The translations under genes and the position numbers were made by a program. The notes under the pieces are model-generated. The model was not told the origin of the DNA. It did not search any database and was given only the letters and a program-made list of their open reading frames with translations. A stretch of 64,000 nt of DNA from Aurantiacibacter arachoides (GTDB lineage Bacteria > Pseudomonadota > Alphaproteobacteria > Sphingomonadales > Sphingomonadaceae), in the NCBI RefSeq assembly GCF_009827335.1, contig NZ_WTYH01000001.1, positions 1,054,001 to 1,118,000 on the forward strand. Reading direction: 5' to 3'. Position 1 is the first letter of the stretch, and each line of letters opens with the position of its first letter. This document shows, in pieces, positions 43,800-52,459 of this stretch.

Positions 43800-44732
43800 G
43801 TGAACGCCATCCCTCCCCGGCGCGCGGACGCGTTTCCGCTGGGCGCGAGCGTGGTCAACGGCCTGTCGGTGGATGTCGAGGACTGGTTCCAGGTCGGCGC
43901 CTTCGAGGATGTGATCGAGCGCGATCAGTGGGCCGGGCTCGACGACCGGGTGGAGCGCAACGTGCACGCCATCCTCGACCTGTTCGACGCGGCCAACGCC
44001 AGCGCCACCTTCTTCACGCTCGGCTGGGTGGCCGAGCGCCACGCCCCGTTGCTGCGCGCCATCGCCGATCGCGGGCACGAGATCGCCAGCCACGGCTGGG
44101 ATCATGAGCGTGTGTTCCGCATGGACCGCGCCAGCTTTGCAGCGGATATCGAACGCACCCGCAAGACCATCGAGGATTGCTGCGGCCGCCGCGTGATCGG
44201 CTATCGCGCACCCAGCTTTTCCATCGACCAGCGCACCCCCTGGGCCTTCGATGAACTGGCGGCGCAGGGCTATCTCTACTCCAGCAGCGTCGCGCCAGTT
44301 GCGCACGATCACTACGGCTGGGCCGAGGCACCGCGCTTCGCCTTCAACCCGTTGCCGTGGCATGACCTGGTCGAACTGCCGGTAACGACCGCGGAGTTCC
44401 GCGGACGCAGGCTGGCGGCGGGCGGGGGCGGGTTCTTCCGGGTGCTGCCCTACGCCTTCAGCCGCTGGGCCATTCGCCAGGTCAACCGCACCGAGGGGCG
44501 ACCGGCGATTTTCTATTTCCATCCGTGGGAGATCGACCCGGGCCAGCCGCGCGTGTCCGGCGCGCCGATCCGATCGCGCCTGCGGCACTATACCAACCTC
44601 GGCAAGATGGCCGGCAAGCTGCGCCAGTTGATCGAGGAATTTGCGTGGGGCCGCATCGACGTGATCGCCCACCACGAGGCCGCGCGACTGGCGGCGGAAA
44701 GGGCCGTTGGACTGCCAGCGAGGAGGGCGTGA
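43800..44732 (+). CDS. Polysaccharide deacetylase, PEP-CTERM locus type
   Basis: 310-residue NodB-fold deacetylase. The metal-binding aspartate lies in GLSVDVEDWF, the metal histidines in EIASHGWDHERVF, and the family segment VIGYRAPSFSID follows. It should remove N-acetyl groups from the exopolysaccharide or its precursor. There is no signal peptide, which fits a cytoplasmic or membrane-surface step. GTG 43800 is chosen because GAGGG precedes it; the open frame upstream is a shadow of the ATPase gene. It overlaps the FemAB gene by four bases (GTGA). Confidence 0.9.
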   Translation: MNAIPPRRADAFPLGASVVNGLSVDVEDWFQVGAFEDVIERDQWAGLDDRVERNVHAILDLFDAANASATFFTLGWVAERHAPLLRAIADRGHEIASHGWDHERVFRMDRASFAADIERTRKTIEDCCGRRVIGYRAPSFSIDQRTPWAFDELAAQGYLYSSSVAPVAHDHYGWAEAPRFAFNPLPWHDLVELPVTTAEFRGRRLAAGGGGFFRVLPYAFSRWAIRQVNRTEGRPAIFYFHPWEIDPGQPRVSGAPIRSRLRHYTNLGKMAGKLRQLIEEFAWGRIDVIAHHEAARLAAERAVGLPARRA

Positions 44733-45787
44733 ACGCGCCGTTTGCCTTGCTGCGGGAAACCGCGCGCGCCGTCGATTTTCGCCATCCCGGCGAAGCGGAG
44801 CGGATCGAGCGGTTCGTTGTCGCGCACGGCGGATCGGTATTCCATCGCCCTGCCTGGCTGGAAGCCGTGGAACACGGCACAGGGCAGCGCGCGCGCGGAC
44901 TGGTAGCCGAAAAGGGCGCGGAGATCACCGGCTGGCTGCCGCTCACCGAGGTGCATTCGCCGCTGTTCGGCAGGGTGCTCGCCTCGAGCGGGTTCGCTGT
45001 CGAAGGCGGGGTGCTGGCAGGTTCGCAGGTCACCGCGCTGCGGCTTTGCGATGCGGCGATGGAAATGGCGGTGCGATTGTCCTGCCCCTCTGCGGAACTG
45101 CGCGGGCCGGCGGCGGGCGAGGCATGGACCGTGCGGACCGACAGCCACTGCGGCTTCGTGCATACGCTCGCCAGCGACGACGACGCGCAGCTTCTGGCCA
45201 TACCTCGCAAGCAGCGGGCCGAGGTGCGCAAGGGCCTGTCCGCCGATCTGGAGGTGTCGACCGGCGCCTCGGAGGCGGATCGTGCGGCTCACCATGCGGT
45301 GTACGCAGAAAGCGTGCGCAATCTGGGCACCCCGGTGTTCCCGCGCGCCCTGTTCGACGCGGTGCTCGACACGCTCGACGCCGACATTCTTACCGTGTGG
45401 CACCGTGGCATACCGGTCGCCAGCGTGCTCTCGTTGTATCACGGTGGCGCCGTCATGCCCTATTGGGGCGGCGGCACCCAGGCCGCCCGCGTGCTTCGGG
45501 CAAACGACCGGATGTATTACGAATTGATGCTGCACGCCCGGCGGCGCGGCTGCACGCGCTTCGATTTCGGTCGCAGCAAGACCGGCAGCGGCGCGGCGGC
45601 TTTCAAGAAGAACTGGGGGTTCGAAGCCGAACCGCTCGCCTACGCCAGCTGGACCGCGCCGGGGCACGCATTGCGAGACGCCGACCCCACCAGCGAGCGC
45701 CACCAGGCGCGCATCGCATTGTGGAAACGCCTGCCCTTGCCAATCGCCAATTGGCTGGGACCGTGGATCGCGCGGGGTCTTGGGTGA
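44729..45787 (+). CDS. FemAB-family XrtA/PEP-CTERM system-associated protein
   Basis: 352 residues with two GNAT-like halves as in FemAB peptidyltransferases: FVVAHGGSVFHRPAWLEAVE in the first, and ILTVWHRGIPVASVLSLYHG, VMPYWGGGTQAARV and RFDFGRSKTGSGAAAFKKNW in the second. It is the second FemAB/GNAT protein in the locus. It probably adds an amino-acid or acyl group to the polysaccharide; the donor is unknown. GTG 44729 overlaps the deacetylase stop. The next start lies just after its own stop. Confidence 0.88.
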   Translation: MNAPFALLRETARAVDFRHPGEAERIERFVVAHGGSVFHRPAWLEAVEHGTGQRARGLVAEKGAEITGWLPLTEVHSPLFGRVLASSGFAVEGGVLAGSQVTALRLCDAAMEMAVRLSCPSAELRGPAAGEAWTVRTDSHCGFVHTLASDDDAQLLAIPRKQRAEVRKGLSADLEVSTGASEADRAAHHAVYAESVRNLGTPVFPRALFDAVLDTLDADILTVWHRGIPVASVLSLYHGGAVMPYWGGGTQAARVLRANDRMYYELMLHARRRGCTRFDFGRSKTGSGAAAFKKNWGFEAEPLAYASWTAPGHALRDADPTSERHQARIALWKRLPLPIANWLGPWIARGLG

Positions 45788-45788
45788 A

Positions 45789-47018
45789 ATGGCATCGATG
45801 AACGGTGACATCCTGTTCCTGGCGCACCGCCTGCCGTTTCCGCCCGATCGCGGGGACAAGATCCGCTCGCACCACGTCCTGAAAGCCCTGGCCGCCATCG
45901 CGCCGGTGCATGTCGGCTGTCTTGCCGAGACGCCCGAGGATTTCGATTACGAGGCGGAGCTTGCGGCGATTGCCGCCAGCCATTGCATGCCGCGCCGGAC
46001 GAAGCCCGTCAGCCTGGCCGGAATGGAGGCGCTGGTGCGGCGCGAGCCGGTGAGCCTTTCGGCGTTCCGCTCGCCCGAACTCGGCCGCTGGGTGGAGCAC
46101 ACGCTGGCGACAAGACACATTGCCGCGATCTACGTCTTTTCCGGCCAGATGGGGCAGTTCGTGCCCGCCGGTTACAAGGGTCGGCTGGTGGTCGATCTGG
46201 TTGACGTGGATTCGGCCAAGTTCGAGGCCTACGCGCTGGAGCGCAGCGGTCCGCGCGGGTGGATCGACGCGCGCGAGGCGCGGTTGCTGCGGCAGGTGGA
46301 AGCAGGGCTCGCCAGCCGCGCCGCCGCCACCCTGCTGGTCAGCGAGGCAGAGGCGGAACTGCTGCGCAGCCGCGTCGGCCGCGAACACGTGATCGTGCCG
46401 CTGGCCAACGGGATCGACTGCGTGGCCTACGATCCCGGCATCGTCACGCCGCATCCCGAGCTTGCCGCCGATGGTCCTCATTTCGTGTTCACCGGGCAGA
46501 TGGATTACGCCCCCAACGTGGATGCCGTACAGCGGTTTGCGCAAAACATCCTGCCGCATATCCGCAAGGTCGATCCCGCCGCCTGCTTCCATATCGTCGG
46601 CCGTGCGCCCACGGCGGACGTTCTCAGGCTGGGTGAGGGCAGCGGCGTGAGGGTTTGGGGAGCCGTGCCGGACGTGCGGCCGTTTCTTGCTGGCGCCACG
46701 ATGGTCGTCGCCCCGCTTACCATCGCGCGCGGCGTGCAGAACAAGGTGCTGGAGGCGATGGCCATGGCGCGCTGCGTGATCGCCAGCCGCGAGGCCGCGA
46801 CCGGCATCGATGCGCGGCACGGGCGCGACTGGGTAGTGGCGGAAAGCGACAAGGCCTTTGTCACCACGGCGCTGCACTTGCTCGCCCGCCCGGCAGAGCG
46901 CGAGGACATCGCCCGCGCCGCGCGCGCCTTCGTGCTCGGCACCCTAGGCTGGCAGGCGACGACGGCAGACCTGCCGGCGCTGCTGGGATACACGAAAGCG
47001 AAGCGGGATGCGGCTTGA
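45789..47018 (+). CDS. TIGR03087-type PEP-CTERM/XrtA system glycosyltransferase
   Basis: 409 residues with a GT-B fold. ILFLAHRLPFPPDRGDKIRS at the N-terminus is diagnostic of this XrtA-linked group. VVDLVDVDSAKFEAYA follows, and the C-terminal donor-binding half includes FVFTGQMDYAPNVDAV and ARGVQNKVLEAMAM with the retaining-GT glutamate. It adds a sugar during repeat-unit assembly. ATG 45789 is used, just after the FemAB stop; ATG 45798 and a TTG at 45780 are alternatives. Its last 11 nt overlap the exosortase gene. Confidence 0.9.
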   Translation: MASMNGDILFLAHRLPFPPDRGDKIRSHHVLKALAAIAPVHVGCLAETPEDFDYEAELAAIAASHCMPRRTKPVSLAGMEALVRREPVSLSAFRSPELGRWVEHTLATRHIAAIYVFSGQMGQFVPAGYKGRLVVDLVDVDSAKFEAYALERSGPRGWIDAREARLLRQVEAGLASRAAATLLVSEAEAELLRSRVGREHVIVPLANGIDCVAYDPGIVTPHPELAADGPHFVFTGQMDYAPNVDAVQRFAQNILPHIRKVDPAACFHIVGRAPTADVLRLGEGSGVRVWGAVPDVRPFLAGATMVVAPLTIARGVQNKVLEAMAMARCVIASREAATGIDARHGRDWVVAESDKAFVTTALHLLARPAEREDIARAARAFVLGTLGWQATTADLPALLGYTKAKRDAA

Positions 47019-48564
47019 GGCACTGGCGCCGACGCGCGCCCCGCTCGTCGACCTGATCGCGCCTGCCTGGCGATTGCCGCTGCTGCGCCTGGCGCTGGCC
47101 TGGGCGGCGCTGCTGATCCTTTTCGCGCCGGACTGGGCGGCGATGGCATCGCAGTGGTGGGACAGTTCCACCTACAACCACGTGCTCGTGGTCCCCGCGA
47201 TCATCGCCTGGCTGGTGTTGCAGCGGGCGGACGAGCTGGCATACCTGTCCCCGCGCGCCTGGTGGCCGGGCCTGGTGCCGATGGCGGGCGCGCTGTTCGT
47301 CTGGCTGCTGGGCGACGTGTCGAGCCTTGCCACCGCCAGCCAGCTCGGCGCGGTTGCCATGCTGCCCGCCGCCGTGCTGACGCTGCTCGGCCCCCGCGTG
47401 GCGTGGGCGCTGGCATTCCCGCTCGCCTACAGCGTGTTCCTCGTCCCCGTGGGCGAGGAGATCGTGCCGATGCTGCAAACCATCACCGCCAAGATCACCA
47501 TCGCGCTGACCGAGGCGAGCGGCGTGCCCGCCCATATCGAGGGCGTATTCATCGACACCCCGGCAGGGCTGTTCGAGGTCGCCGAGGCCTGTTCGGGCGT
47601 GAAGTTCCTTATCGCCATGATCGCGCTCGGCACGCTGGTCGCCCATGTCTGCTTCCGATCCTGGACCCGCCGCGCGGCCTTCATGGTGCTCGCTGTGGCG
47701 CTGCCGATCTTCGCCAATGGCGTGCGCGCCTGGGGCACCATCTACATCGCCCAGTCGCAAGGCATCGCCTTTGCCGCCGGGTTCGATCACGTATTCTACG
47801 GCTGGATATTCTTCGCGCTGGTGATGGCCATGCTGATGGGTATCGCCTGGCGATTTTTCGACAGGTCGGTGGAGGAACCTTTCATCGATGGGCAGGCCAT
47901 CGCACGAGCGCCATGGCTCGCCCCGCTCGAACGCTGGAGCGCGACGGGCTGGACGGCCTTTGCCGCGCTTCTGGCGCTCGCTCTTGCCTTTCACGCATGG
48001 TCGGCCCGCGCCCACGCGCTGGAGGCTGCGATACCCGACGAGGTCGCCTTGCCCGATGTGCCGGGCTGGGACCGTGTCGCCACTGCGCCCGCCTATCCGT
48101 GGGAACCGCGCGCGGCCGGGGCGGACCGGCGAGTGCTGGCCAGCTATCGCGATGGCGAGGGGCGGGTGGTCGACGTGCTGTACGCGCTCTACGCCGGGCA
48201 GGGCCAAGGGCGTGAGGCCGGTGCCTATGGCGAGGGCGCGCTGCCATCGGGCACAGAATGGCGCTGGCACTCCTCAACCCTTGCGGCAGACGGTGTCGCG
48301 GGCGAGCGCCTGCAGGCCCTGGGCGCGCATCGGCGCGTGGCCGAGACCTGGTATCGTGTGGGCGACTGGACAGGTGGCAGCGCGATCCGCCTGAAACTCG
48401 TCACCATGCGCGATAACGTTTTGCTGACTGCCGAGCCGACAGCCATGCTCATCCTTTCCGCCGAAGAGCGACCGGGCGTCGATCCGGTAGTCGCCGTGGC
48501 CGACTTTCGCCGCGCTACCGGAGGCCTCGGCGAATGGATGGACCGGGCAGGCTCGTCCCGCTAG
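47008..48564 (+). CDS. xrtA: Exosortase A fused to an EpsI domain
   Basis: 518 residues. The first ~290 form the multi-pass exosortase with catalytic Cys195 (EVAEACSGVKFL), Arg240 (FANGVRAWG) and His261 (AGFDHVFYGW). It should cleave PEP-CTERM sorting signals and transfer the proteins to the cell surface. After one more membrane helix (about 311-330), residues 335-518 are a periplasmic EpsI-like domain, which in many systems is a separate gene. ATG 47008 overlaps the glycosyltransferase end; the amidotransferase follows after 9 nt. Confidence 0.93.
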   Translation: MRLEALAPTRAPLVDLIAPAWRLPLLRLALAWAALLILFAPDWAAMASQWWDSSTYNHVLVVPAIIAWLVLQRADELAYLSPRAWWPGLVPMAGALFVWLLGDVSSLATASQLGAVAMLPAAVLTLLGPRVAWALAFPLAYSVFLVPVGEEIVPMLQTITAKITIALTEASGVPAHIEGVFIDTPAGLFEVAEACSGVKFLIAMIALGTLVAHVCFRSWTRRAAFMVLAVALPIFANGVRAWGTIYIAQSQGIAFAAGFDHVFYGWIFFALVMAMLMGIAWRFFDRSVEEPFIDGQAIARAPWLAPLERWSATGWTAFAALLALALAFHAWSARAHALEAAIPDEVALPDVPGWDRVATAPAYPWEPRAAGADRRVLASYRDGEGRVVDVLYALYAGQGQGREAGAYGEGALPSGTEWRWHSSTLAADGVAGERLQALGAHRRVAETWYRVGDWTGGSAIRLKLVTMRDNVLLTAEPTAMLILSAEERPGVDPVVAVADFRRATGGLGEWMDRAGSSR

Positions 48565-48573
48565 GCACACCCC

Positions 48574-50469
48574 ATGTGCGGCATTGCGGGCATCTATCAT
48601 ACGGGCACCATCAAGCCGGTCGATCCCGCGCGGGTCGAGCGGATGTGCGACGTGCTTGCCCACCGCGGGCCGGACGGATCGGGCGTATGGAGCGCGCCGG
48701 GCGTGGCGCTGGGGCACCGTCGCCTGTCGATCATCGACCTCGCCGGATCGCCGCAGCCCATGCATTCGGCGGACGAGCGCTGCACCATCGTATTCAACGG
48801 AGAAATATACAATTTCCGCGAGTTGCGGCGCGAGCTCGAGGAAACGGGTGCCGTCTTCCGCACCGATGGGGATACCGAGGTTATCCTCGCCGCGTGGGAG
48901 CGGTGGGGGGAGGAGTGCGTCAGCCACCTCAATGGCATGTTCGCCTTTGCGCTGTATGATCGGCGGGATCGCACGCTGTTTCTCGCCCGCGACCGGCTCG
49001 GCGTCAAACCGTTGTTCCTGGCGGAGCTGTCGGACGGATCGCTTGCCTTTGCCTCGGAACTGAAGGGCCTGCTTGCCCACCCGCTGCTGCGGCGCGAGGT
49101 CGATCCGCTGGCGGTGGAGGACTACATGACCTGGGGTTATGTGCCCGATCACCGCTCTGTTCTTAAGGGCGTTGCGAAGCTTCCCGCCGGGACGACCCTG
49201 CTGCTGCGGCACGATCGCCCGGTGCCCGAGCCGCGCCGATATTGGGACATCGATTTCACCCGCCGCCATCCCGGCAAGGCTCGCGATATCGAGGCCGAGC
49301 TGCTGCATCACCTGAAGCAGGCGGTCGAAAGCCGCATGGTCGCCGACGTGCCATTGGGTGCGTTCCTGTCTGGCGGCGTGGACAGCTCCAGCGTGGTCGC
49401 CTTCATGGCCGAGGCGAGCCGAAAGCGGGTGACCACCTGCTCCATCGGCTTCGACGTCGCCAGCGCCGACGAGACGACCTACGCCGAGGAGGTCGCCCGC
49501 CGCTTCAACACCGATCACCACGCCCGCACGGTCAGCGCCGACCAGTTCGAGGCCATCGATACGGTGGCAGGCATGTTCGACGAGCCGTTCGCCGATGCCA
49601 GCGCCCTGCCGACCTGGCGCGTCTGCCAGTTGGCGCGCGAGCATGTGACCGTGGCGCTGTCCGGCGACGGGGCAGACGAGGCCTTTGCCGGATACCGCCG
49701 CCAGGTGTTTCACGCCCATGAGGAACGGGTTCGCTCGCTTATCCCGCACGGACTGCGCCGCAAGGTGCTGGGTCCGCTGGGCGAGGCCTTTCCCAAGCTC
49801 GACTGGGCACCGCGTCCCTTGCGGGCAAAGGCCACCCTGCAATCGCTGTCCGGCAGCGGGGCGCAGGGGTATGCCCGCGCGCTCGCCGTGGTGGGCCCCG
49901 AACAGCGCCTTGGACTTTACGGCCCCGATCTCGCGCGCGGCGTAGGCGATTACCGGGCCGAGCACATGCTGGAGGCGCTGATGAACCGCGCGCCGGCGAG
50001 TTCCGGCCTGGATGCCGCGCAGTATGCCGACCTCGCGTTCTGGTTGCCCGGAGACATCCTGACCAAGGTCGATCGCACCAGCATGGCGGTCGGGCTGGAG
50101 GCGCGTGAGCCGCTGCTCGATCACCGGCTGATCGAATTCGCCGCCACGCTGCCGGAAAACCTCCGGGTGCGGGGCGGGCAGGGCAAGTTCGTGCTGAAAA
50201 GAGCGATGGAGCGCTATCTGCCGCGCGATATCCTGTATCGGCCCAAACAGGGCTTCGTGACCCCGATCGCCGAATGGTTCCGCGGGCCGCTGGCGGGCAA
50301 GGCGCGCGGTATATCCAAGAGCGCGATGCTGGCGCGCACGGGTTGGTTCGATAACGATCGGATCGCCGCGCTGGCCGAGGCGCATATCGCGGGCCGTTCC
50401 GATCATTCGCGGCTGCTGTGGCAACTGCTCATGCTGGACCGATCGCTGGCGCGGCTGGGGATTGCCTAG
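48574..50469 (+). CDS. XrtA/PEP-CTERM system amidotransferase (asparagine synthase-like)
   Basis: 631 residues with an N-terminal class-II glutamine amidotransferase domain (catalytic Cys2 in MCGIAGIYHTG, then RLSIIDLAGSPQPM) and a C-terminal asparagine-synthetase ATP domain with the PP-loop FLSGGVDSSSVVAFM and ALSGDGADEAFAGYRR. XrtA loci carry this paralogue instead of a plain AsnB; it probably amidates a uronic acid or other carboxylate of the polysaccharide. It is the last gene of the plus arm. Its TAG overlaps the convergent zapE stop within CTAG. Confidence 0.92.
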   Translation: MCGIAGIYHTGTIKPVDPARVERMCDVLAHRGPDGSGVWSAPGVALGHRRLSIIDLAGSPQPMHSADERCTIVFNGEIYNFRELRRELEETGAVFRTDGDTEVILAAWERWGEECVSHLNGMFAFALYDRRDRTLFLARDRLGVKPLFLAELSDGSLAFASELKGLLAHPLLRREVDPLAVEDYMTWGYVPDHRSVLKGVAKLPAGTTLLLRHDRPVPEPRRYWDIDFTRRHPGKARDIEAELLHHLKQAVESRMVADVPLGAFLSGGVDSSSVVAFMAEASRKRVTTCSIGFDVASADETTYAEEVARRFNTDHHARTVSADQFEAIDTVAGMFDEPFADASALPTWRVCQLAREHVTVALSGDGADEAFAGYRRQVFHAHEERVRSLIPHGLRRKVLGPLGEAFPKLDWAPRPLRAKATLQSLSGSGAQGYARALAVVGPEQRLGLYGPDLARGVGDYRAEHMLEALMNRAPASSGLDAAQYADLAFWLPGDILTKVDRTSMAVGLEAREPLLDHRLIEFAATLPENLRVRGGQGKFVLKRAMERYLPRDILYRPKQGFVTPIAEWFRGPLAGKARGISKSAMLARTGWFDNDRIAALAEAHIAGRSDHSRLLWQLLMLDRSLARLGIA

Positions 50470-51668
50470 CCGCTGGCGTCCCAGCCGCTGCCTGGGCCGT
50501 GGCCCAAGGCCATGTAGTCGGCGCTCTGCATCTCTTTCAGCCGGCTGACCGTGCGGGCGAATTCGAAGGCGCCGTCACCGGCCTGATAGAGGTCCTCCGG
50601 CGCTACCTCTGCCGTAACAAACAGTTTCACCCGTTGTTCGTAGAGCGCATCGACCAGCTTGATGAAACGCAGCGCCTCGTTGCGATTGTCCGGGCCCATG
50701 CGCGGCACACCCACCAGGATGACGGTGTGATAGGCGCGGGCGATGGCGAGATAGTCGGCCGCACCGCGGTTCTCGCCGCACAGCCGCTTGAAGCTGAAGA
50801 CGGCCACGCCCTTGAAGCTCTTGGGTACGTGCAAGGATCGCCCGCCGCCCAGGTCCAGATCTGCGCTGGGCACGTTTGCCGCATCCTCGGGCGCATAGTC
50901 GGTCAGGCGGAAGAACGCCTCGCGCACGCTTGCGGTAGCGGCGTCGCCCAGCGGGGTGTGCCAGGTGTCGAGATCGCCCAGCCGCTCCAGCCGGTAATCG
51001 GTCGGCCCATTGAGAGGCACGGTGTCCATCGCCCGCTCGACCAGTTCGATGAAGGGCAGAAACAGCGAACGGTTGAGGCCATCCTTGTAAAGATCGCGCG
51101 GCGGGCGGTTGCTGGTAGCCACCACCGTCACCCCCTCGTCTTCCATAAGCGCGGTGAACAGCCGCGCCATGATGGCGGCATCGGCTGTGTTGGTGACGAC
51201 CATCTCGTCAAATGCGAGACATTTGAGGTCGGCCGCCAGCCGCTTCGCCACGCGGCGCACCGGGCCTTCGGCCTGCTTCTCCCGCTCCTCGCGCAACAGC
51301 GCGTCGACTTCGAGCATGAAGGCATGAAAATGCACGCGGCGCTTTTCGGGGATGGCGAGTGTGTGGACGAACAGGTCCATCAGCATGGATTTCCCGCGAC
51401 CCACGCCGCCCCACATGTAGACGCCGCGCGGGCTTGCATCGCCCTTGCCGAACAGGCGGCCCAGCAGGCCGGTGGGCGCATCCGCTTCCAGCTCCCGCTG
51501 CAGGCGATCGAGCCGCTCGGCCGCCCGGCGCTGGTCCGGGTCGGCGCGCAGTTCGCCTGCCGCGATCAACTTTTCGTAGGCGGCGAGCAGACCGCTCAGA
51601 CGTGCCGCTCCATTTCCATCTTCTTGATCTCGGCAATCGCTCGCGCGGGGCTGAGGCCCTTGGGGCAC
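50466..51668 (-). CDS. zapE: Cell division protein ZapE (AFG1-like ATPase)
   Basis: About 400 residues, less if a later start is used. P-loop ATPase: Walker [10 protein letters not shown] at 87-95, [16 protein letters not shown], Walker [34 protein letters not shown], and a C-terminal [20 protein letters not shown] segment. ZapE associates with the divisome; the family also includes mitochondrial AFG1. Homologous sequence starts around [14 protein letters not shown], but the only good in-frame start codon, GTG 51668, lies 73 nt inside sdhB. Translation is probably coupled to sdhB, and the exact start is uncertain. Confidence 0.9.
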   Translation of the reverse strand: MPQGPQPRASDCRDQEDGNGAARLSGLLAAYEKLIAAGELRADPDQRRAAERLDRLQRELEADAPTGLLGRLFGKGDASPRGVYMWGGVGRGKSMLMDLFVHTLAIPEKRRVHFHAFMLEVDALLREEREKQAEGPVRRVAKRLAADLKCLAFDEMVVTNTADAAIMARLFTALMEDEGVTVVATSNRPPRDLYKDGLNRSLFLPFIELVERAMDTVPLNGPTDYRLERLGDLDTWHTPLGDAATASVREAFFRLTDYAPEDAANVPSADLDLGGGRSLHVPKSFKGVAVFSFKRLCGENRGAADYLAIARAYHTVILVGVPRMGPDNRNEALRFIKLVDALYEQRVKLFVTAEVAPEDLYQAGDGAFEFARTVSRLKEMQSADYMALGHGPGSGWDASG

Positions 51669-52378
51669 ACGTTGGCGCAGTTCATGATGGTGTGACAGCG
51701 GTAGAGCCGGAACGGATCCTCCAGCGCGTCGAGCCGCTCGCCGGTCATCTCGTCACGGCTGTCGGCCAGCCAGCGATAGGCCTGGAGCAGGATGGCCGGG
51801 CCGAGAAACTTGTCGCTGTTCCACCAATAGCTGGGGCAGGCGGTCGAACAACAGGCGCACAGGATGCATTCGTACAGGCCATCCAGCTTCTCGCGCTGTT
51901 CGGGCGATTGCAGGCGCTCCTTGCCGCTCGGCGTGGTGGAGACGGTCTGCAACCACGGGCGGATGCTGGCGTACTGGGCGTAGAAATGCGTGAAGTCGGG
52001 GACGAGGTCCTTGATGACTTCCATGTGCGGCAGCGGGGTGATGCGGATGTCGCCCGGCAGGTCCTCTATCGCGGTGGTGCAAGCGAGGCCGTTCTTGCCG
52101 TTCATGTTCATCGAACATGATCCGCAAATGCCCTCGCGGCAGGAGCGGCGAAAGGTCAGCGTCGGGTCGATCTCGTTCTTGATGCGGATCAGCGCATCCA
52201 GCACCATCGGTCCGGTGGCATCGAGGTCGAGTTCGAACGTGTCGTAGCTGGGGTTCTTGCCGCTGTCGGGATCGTAGCGATAGATCCGGAACTGTTTCAC
52301 GCGCGCCGCGCCATCCGCCCGATGGACCTTGCCGTCCTTGCGGATGCGGCTGTTCTTGGGAAGGGTGAAGGTGGCCAT
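51596..52378 (-). CDS. sdhB: Succinate dehydrogenase iron-sulfur subunit
   Basis: 260 residues, complex II subunit that relays electrons from SdhA flavin to quinone. [2Fe-2S] ligands lie in [18 protein letters not shown]; the [4Fe-4S]/[3Fe-4S] ligands lie in [16 protein letters not shown] and [18 protein letters not shown] 52378 is preferred ([15 protein letters not shown] upstream) over an ATG 16 codons earlier. sdhC, sdhD and sdhA are not adjacent: the upstream gene is a TonB receptor. zapE follows and overlaps its end. Confidence 0.95.
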   Translation of the reverse strand: MATFTLPKNSRIRKDGKVHRADGAARVKQFRIYRYDPDSGKNPSYDTFELDLDATGPMVLDALIRIKNEIDPTLTFRRSCREGICGSCSMNMNGKNGLACTTAIEDLPGDIRITPLPHMEVIKDLVPDFTHFYAQYASIRPWLQTVSTTPSGKERLQSPEQREKLDGLYECILCACCSTACPSYWWNSDKFLGPAILLQAYRWLADSRDEMTGERLDALEDPFRLYRCHTIMNCANVCPKGLSPARAIAEIKKMEMERHV

Positions 52379-52409
52379 GCGCTGTATCCCGGTGCGAGTG
52401 CTTGCGCTC

Positions 52410-52437
52410 CATCTAGCGTGTGCCACGCCTGACGCAA
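52410..52437 (-). promoter_or_regulatory. Candidate promoter of sdhB-zapE
   Basis: On the minus strand TTGCGT (52432-52437) is followed after 16 nt by TAGATG (52410-52415). Transcription would begin about 25 nt before the sdhB ATG. It lies in the 81 nt gap after the TonB receptor gene, which supports a separate transcript for sdhB. Confidence 0.38.
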
Positions 52438-52459
52438 GGCACTCGCGCCCGGTTGGCGC

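Noticed and set aside
48274..50424. 716-codon minus-strand frame opposite the amidotransferase
   Set aside because: The plus strand encodes an intact Cys2-type amidotransferase with a PP-loop; the opposite frame has no motif.
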